Below, piece after piece: positions 61,528 through 64,000 of a stretch of DNA of 64,000 bases. A program made the translations under genes and the position numbers. Numbering within the stretch: the stretch's first letter is position 1; the number at the start of each line of letters is the position of its first letter. The DNA is from Bryobacterales bacterium (lineage in GTDB: Bacteria; Acidobacteriota; Terriglobia; Bryobacterales; UBA6623): assembly GCA_028819575.1 (NCBI GenBank), contig JAPPLB010000093.1, positions 17,725 to 81,724 on the forward strand, given 5' to 3'. The notes beneath the pieces were generated by a model, which was given only the letters and a program-made list of their open reading frames with translations, did no database searches and was not told where the DNA came from.

Positions 61528-62820
61528 TCAGGGTTGGGGCAGGGCGGCTTTGGCTCGGTCTACTTCGGCGGGGCGAACTACCAGGAGCATGAGCAGGGGG
61601 ACGGCCATGGCGAGGCCGGCGAACCAGAAGGACTGGACGTAGGAGAGGGCGAGGCCTTCGCGGAGGGGTCCGACGAGCCAGTTGCCGAAGACGTGGCCGA
61701 TGTTGGAGACGGTCATGAAGATGGTGTAGACGGTGGCGGCGGCGCGGGTCCAGGAGATGCGCATCGACATTGCGAGGTAGCCGACGGTACCCATGGCGAG
61801 GATGCCGGGGTTGAGGAAGAGGTAGCCGGCGGTGAGCCAGGTCTCGCGCCAGAGTGACGAGCACAGGGCGAAGGCAATGGCCATCAGTCCATAGCCGCCG
61901 AGGCCCATGAGCATGACCTTGCGGCGTCCGTAGCGGTCGGCGATGTAGCCGCCGAGCAGCGCCCCGCCCATCTCGGAGAGGGCGGCGGAGCCGGAGACCT
62001 GCGAGACCTCGACGAAGGTCCAGCCGAGCTGCTGGGTGTAGAGGGTCTTGGTGATGACCTCGACGATGCCCCAGCCGACCATGCTGATGGTCCCGAACAC
62101 GACGAAGACGGCGGTGGAGGTGAGCGAGAAGCCTTGACGCAGGTCGCGGAGTACGCGGCCGGGGCTGCGAAAGCTCGAATCGGCGGCGGCGCCGCGGGCC
62201 GCGCCGCGGCTCCACGGGAAGCGCTTCTCGCCGGGCCGTTCGAGCAGCAAGAGAGGGAACAGCATGAGGAGCAGCAGGAGTCCGAACTGCACCATGACGG
62301 CCCCGGAGAGGCCCCAGGCGTCGATGGCCATGGCCATGACGGCGCCGCCGATGCCCTTGCCGATCAGCTTCGAGCCCCACATCAGCCCGTTGGTGCGGCC
62401 CTGCTCGGGGGGCGGCAGGACGTCGACGGCGAGGGCGTCGGTGGAGACGTCCTGGAGGGACGAGAAGCAGTTGTGGATGAAGAACATCCAGCCCAGCAGG
62501 CGCAGGTTTTCGGTGAGGTCGCCGAGCAGGAGGATGCCGATCAGCGAGAGCGCCATGAGGAACTCGGCGGCGATGATCCAGAAGCGGCGGCGGCCCATCG
62601 AGCGGACCGTGACGGTGTCGATGAGGGGTCCCCAGACGAGCTTGAAGGTCCAGGGGAGCAGCACGACGGCGGTCAGCTCGCCGGCGTCGCCGTCGCCCAC
62701 GCCGCGATCGGTGAGGTAGCTGATCAGGGCGATCGTCATGAAGCCCCAGGGGACGCCCTGGGCGAAGTACATCGCGCAGAGCATCCCGAGGCGCTGGCGG
62801 CGGTTGTCGATGAGGGCCAT
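61528..62820 (-). CDS. AmpG/PAT-like MFS transporter
   Basis: From ATG 62820 the product has 430 residues and about twelve membrane helices. MYFAQGVPWGFMTIALISYLTDRGV, LPWTFKLVWGPLIDTV, GRRRFWII and SSLQDVSTDALAVDVLPPPEQG are typical of the AmpG/acetyl-CoA transporter (PAT) family, which in enterobacteria takes up anhydromuropeptides. The central loop and later half (GGYIADRYGRRKVMLMG) fit the MFS fold. Substrate not known. The open frame upstream of 62820 is heptamer and MITE sequence and is rejected. Confidence 0.82.
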   Translation of the reverse strand: MALIDNRRQRLGMLCAMYFAQGVPWGFMTIALISYLTDRGVGDGDAGELTAVVLLPWTFKLVWGPLIDTVTVRSMGRRRFWIIAAEFLMALSLIGILLLGDLTENLRLLGWMFFIHNCFSSLQDVSTDALAVDVLPPPEQGRTNGLMWGSKLIGKGIGGAVMAMAIDAWGLSGAVMVQFGLLLLLMLFPLLLLERPGEKRFPWSRGAARGAAADSSFRSPGRVLRDLRQGFSLTSTAVFVVFGTISMVGWGIVEVITKTLYTQQLGWTFVEVSQVSGSAALSEMGGALLGGYIADRYGRRKVMLMGLGGYGLMAIAFALCSSLWRETWLTAGYLFLNPGILAMGTVGYLAMSMRISWTRAAATVYTIFMTVSNIGHVFGNWLVGPLREGLALSYVQSFWFAGLAMAVPLLMLLVVRPAEVDRAKAALPQP

Positions 62821-62887
62821 GCGTTGGGCGGATCGCCGGACGGGAGCTTCACGGGGGGGCGAAGCGAGGTGATACGGTAGCACAGGG

Positions 62888-63000
62888 GGAAAAGGCCGTG
62901 ATTCGTGTCTCGTGTTTCGTGTTTCGTGAAAACCTAAAAGCTCGGGGGTCGGTAGGGCCGTGGCTCTAGAAAAAGCCGTGATTCGTGTTTCGTGTTTCGA
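62888..63000. repeat. Heptamer/module mosaic array 9
   Basis: AAAAGGCCGTG with four heptamers, a GTAGGGCCGTGGCTC module, then AAAAAGCCGTG with three heptamers. Confidence 0.85.
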
Positions 63001-63021
63001 GGGGTGAAGGAGGCGATTTGG

Positions 63022-63121
63022 CAAGTACGCCTGCGCGCGCCTTTTTCCTCCGCCCGGCTTGCGCCTCGCCCTGACGGCCCTCTCACCCACTTCGCCTCGC
63101 CGCGTGGCGAGACATGCAGGC
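63022..63121. repeat. Right-half fragment of the MITE-like element
   Basis: Starts AAGTACGCCTGCGCGCGCC and ends GTGGCGAGACATGCAGG; about 100 bp, with a short internal deletion compared with the full copies. Confidence 0.7.
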
Positions 63122-63147
63122 TGGGTAGGCGCCAGCGCTGTGATTTG

Positions 63148-63726
63148 TCAATCCAGAACCCCAGCTATGGCAATCTGGGCGGCTCCTCTGTCCGGCGGAC
63201 TGCCGCTTGGAGCCCGCATAACACCTCTCTGAAGGGCGGCCCATCGTCTTATCTCCAGGTCACTGCGGGCCAGGAAGTCGTCAAGATCATGAGCGTTCTT
63301 GAGCGTAAAGGATTCGCGCGATTTCGAATGATACACAACGACAGGCTTATCTTGAGCGAGGAGGCGCAGCACGTTGGCCAACGTGCCCGTGCTCTTGCCA
63401 TCCCAAAGCATGAAGCCCACTGAAGACCGGTCCGTCATGACACGGTCCTTGACCGCATAGAAGTTTCTACCTGTCACCCCGTCAGGCGCTGTAACTTCTT
63501 CGGACGGCCAATTGCCCAAGTTGTTCCTGCAGCGGCCGGACATACAGAAGACGTGGACGTTGGAATAGCCGCGGTCGTTGAAATACCGCTGGAAGGCTTT
63601 GTCAGCTCCATTGGCGTCACCGACAAGGACCTCAAGCCCCTTCTCAATGATTCGGTCCAGGTGTTGTCGAATCTCAGGATTCAAGCGGGAGACACGCCTA
63701 GACCCACCAATGAAGACTTTCTTCAT
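63148..63726 (-). CDS. SLOG-family (YspA/LOG-like) nucleotide-binding protein
   Basis: The 192-residue product opens MKKVFIGGSRRVSRL and continues VLVGDANGADKAFQRYF, a Rossmann-like SLOG motif with the GGSR and GxxxGAD elements, then GFMLWDGKSTGTLANVLRLL, typical of the family. SLOG domains bind nucleotides or nucleotide derivatives, and some cleave the N-glycosidic bond. The ATG overlaps the stop of the ComF-like gene (ATGA), so translation is coupled. The C-terminal tail after about residue 165 is poorly conserved in appearance. Confidence 0.72.
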   Translation of the reverse strand: MKKVFIGGSRRVSRLNPEIRQHLDRIIEKGLEVLVGDANGADKAFQRYFNDRGYSNVHVFCMSGRCRNNLGNWPSEEVTAPDGVTGRNFYAVKDRVMTDRSSVGFMLWDGKSTGTLANVLRLLAQDKPVVVYHSKSRESFTLKNAHDLDDFLARSDLEIRRWAALQRGVMRAPSGSPPDRGAAQIAIAGVLD

Positions 63727-63950
63727 CGAATTGAACGAGTACGCGTCAACGCGAGCGCGTAAATCGCACCAACATGACTCTCATCCTGGAGAACATCCGC
63801 CACAGCATTCATCGTCGCCCCTGACCGATACAGATCATCAAACAGAAGAACCGTCTTACCTTTCAGATCAGCCGTCTTCACTGTAAAGGCTCCGTCGAGA
63901 AGCTTGTTGCGCTCGTCGAGGTCAAAAATGTTTTTTAACTGCGGAGTTAA
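63723..63950 (-). CDS. ComF-like phosphoribosyltransferase, N-terminus cut by a MITE
   Basis: The native frame covers about 75 residues: TPQLKNIFDLDERNKLLDGAF, then the PRPP-binding motif VLLFDDLYRSGATMNAV and YALALTRTR. This is the C-terminal half of ComF-type phosphoribosyltransferases, which are usually over 200 residues. Upstream the frame passes at TTAA (63947-63950) into a MITE-like element, so the first part is displaced beyond the window or lost. It is coupled to the SLOG gene by an ATGA overlap. Confidence 0.72.
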   Translation of the reverse strand, partial: LTPQLKNIFDLDERNKLLDGAFTVKTADLKGKTVLLFDDLYRSGATMNAVADVLQDESHVGAIYALALTRTRSIR

Positions 63951-64000
63951 CCTGCATTTCTCACCACCCGACGGTCGAAGCACACGATACGACCGCCAGG
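63947..64000. mobile_element. MITE-like element, left end of a fourth copy (cut by window edge)
   Basis: TTAA, then CCTGCATTTCTCACCAC and the following core match copy 3. The right half lies outside the window. Confidence 0.8.

Noticed and set aside
46889..63000. CRISPR-like appearance of the short repeats
   Set aside because: Units are 7 bases, degenerate and contiguous, without unique spacers of even length and without cas genes.

Overview
The window is GC-rich bacterial chromosome (or a long metagenomic contig). No rRNA or tRNA gene was seen, so lineage is inferred from gene content. A fused LptF-LptG permease, several secreted proteins with carboxypeptidase-regulatory-like or VWA domains, Asp-box and PQQ-type propellers with Tat signals, and a TonB receptor with an N-terminal CarboxypepD_reg domain together suggest an Acidobacteriota-like Gram-negative heterotroph. 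This is inference, not proof.

Left part (1-13.7 kb): a Tat-exported sialidase-like protein, a DUF3386-like secreted protein, a TonB-dependent receptor with two tiny genes and a PQQ-like propeller, then a compact translation/transcription operon rimP-nusA-infB-DUF503-apbE. That operon has a recognisable promoter and a terminator-like leader hairpin. Next come a decayed vapBC toxin-antitoxin relic, a Tsx-like outer-membrane channel, and an ammonium transporter preceded by two tandem 18-bp palindromic repeats. Convergent to the transporter lies a SpoIIE phosphatase / HATPase / STAS partner-switching cassette.

Middle part (20.9-46.9 kb): LamG and NlpC/P60 surface proteins, a TonB-receptor relic, a complete polyamine-type ABC importer (potABCD-like), a methyltransferase, a five-haem cytochrome, the LptFG fusion, a PLP-dependent dehydratase/racemase, a ketopantoate reductase-like enzyme, an FAD oxidoreductase, an IlvD/Edd sugar-acid dehydratase with a possible attenuated leader, VWA and coiled-coil envelope proteins, and a GT2 plus LPG-synthase-TM pair.

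Right part (46.9-64 kb): a HigBA-type toxin-antitoxin pair, a membrane glycosyltransferase, two CarboxypepD_reg surface proteins, a polysaccharide deacetylase, an apparently nucleophile-less alpha/beta hydrolase, an acidic secreted protein, an orphan Mu gp27-like phage gene, an AmpG-like MFS transporter, and a ComF-like/SLOG gene pair cut by a repeat.

The most unusual content is repetitive. (1) A 209-bp MITE-like element (201 bp core, 17-bp terminal inverted repeats, 4-bp CTAG or TTAA duplications) has three full copies and many fragments. Its flanking tetranucleotide supplies the stop codon of at least four genes. (2) A mosaic of degenerate heptamers (TTTCGTG, TCTCGTG, ATTCGTG) is joined to a small set of fixed GC-rich modules. 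It fills most intergenic space from 46.9 to 63 kb and appears to have become the N-terminus of two exported proteins. (3) A second, 267-bp MITE with different ends splits a small coiled-coil membrane gene and leaves a near-perfect 6-bp duplication.
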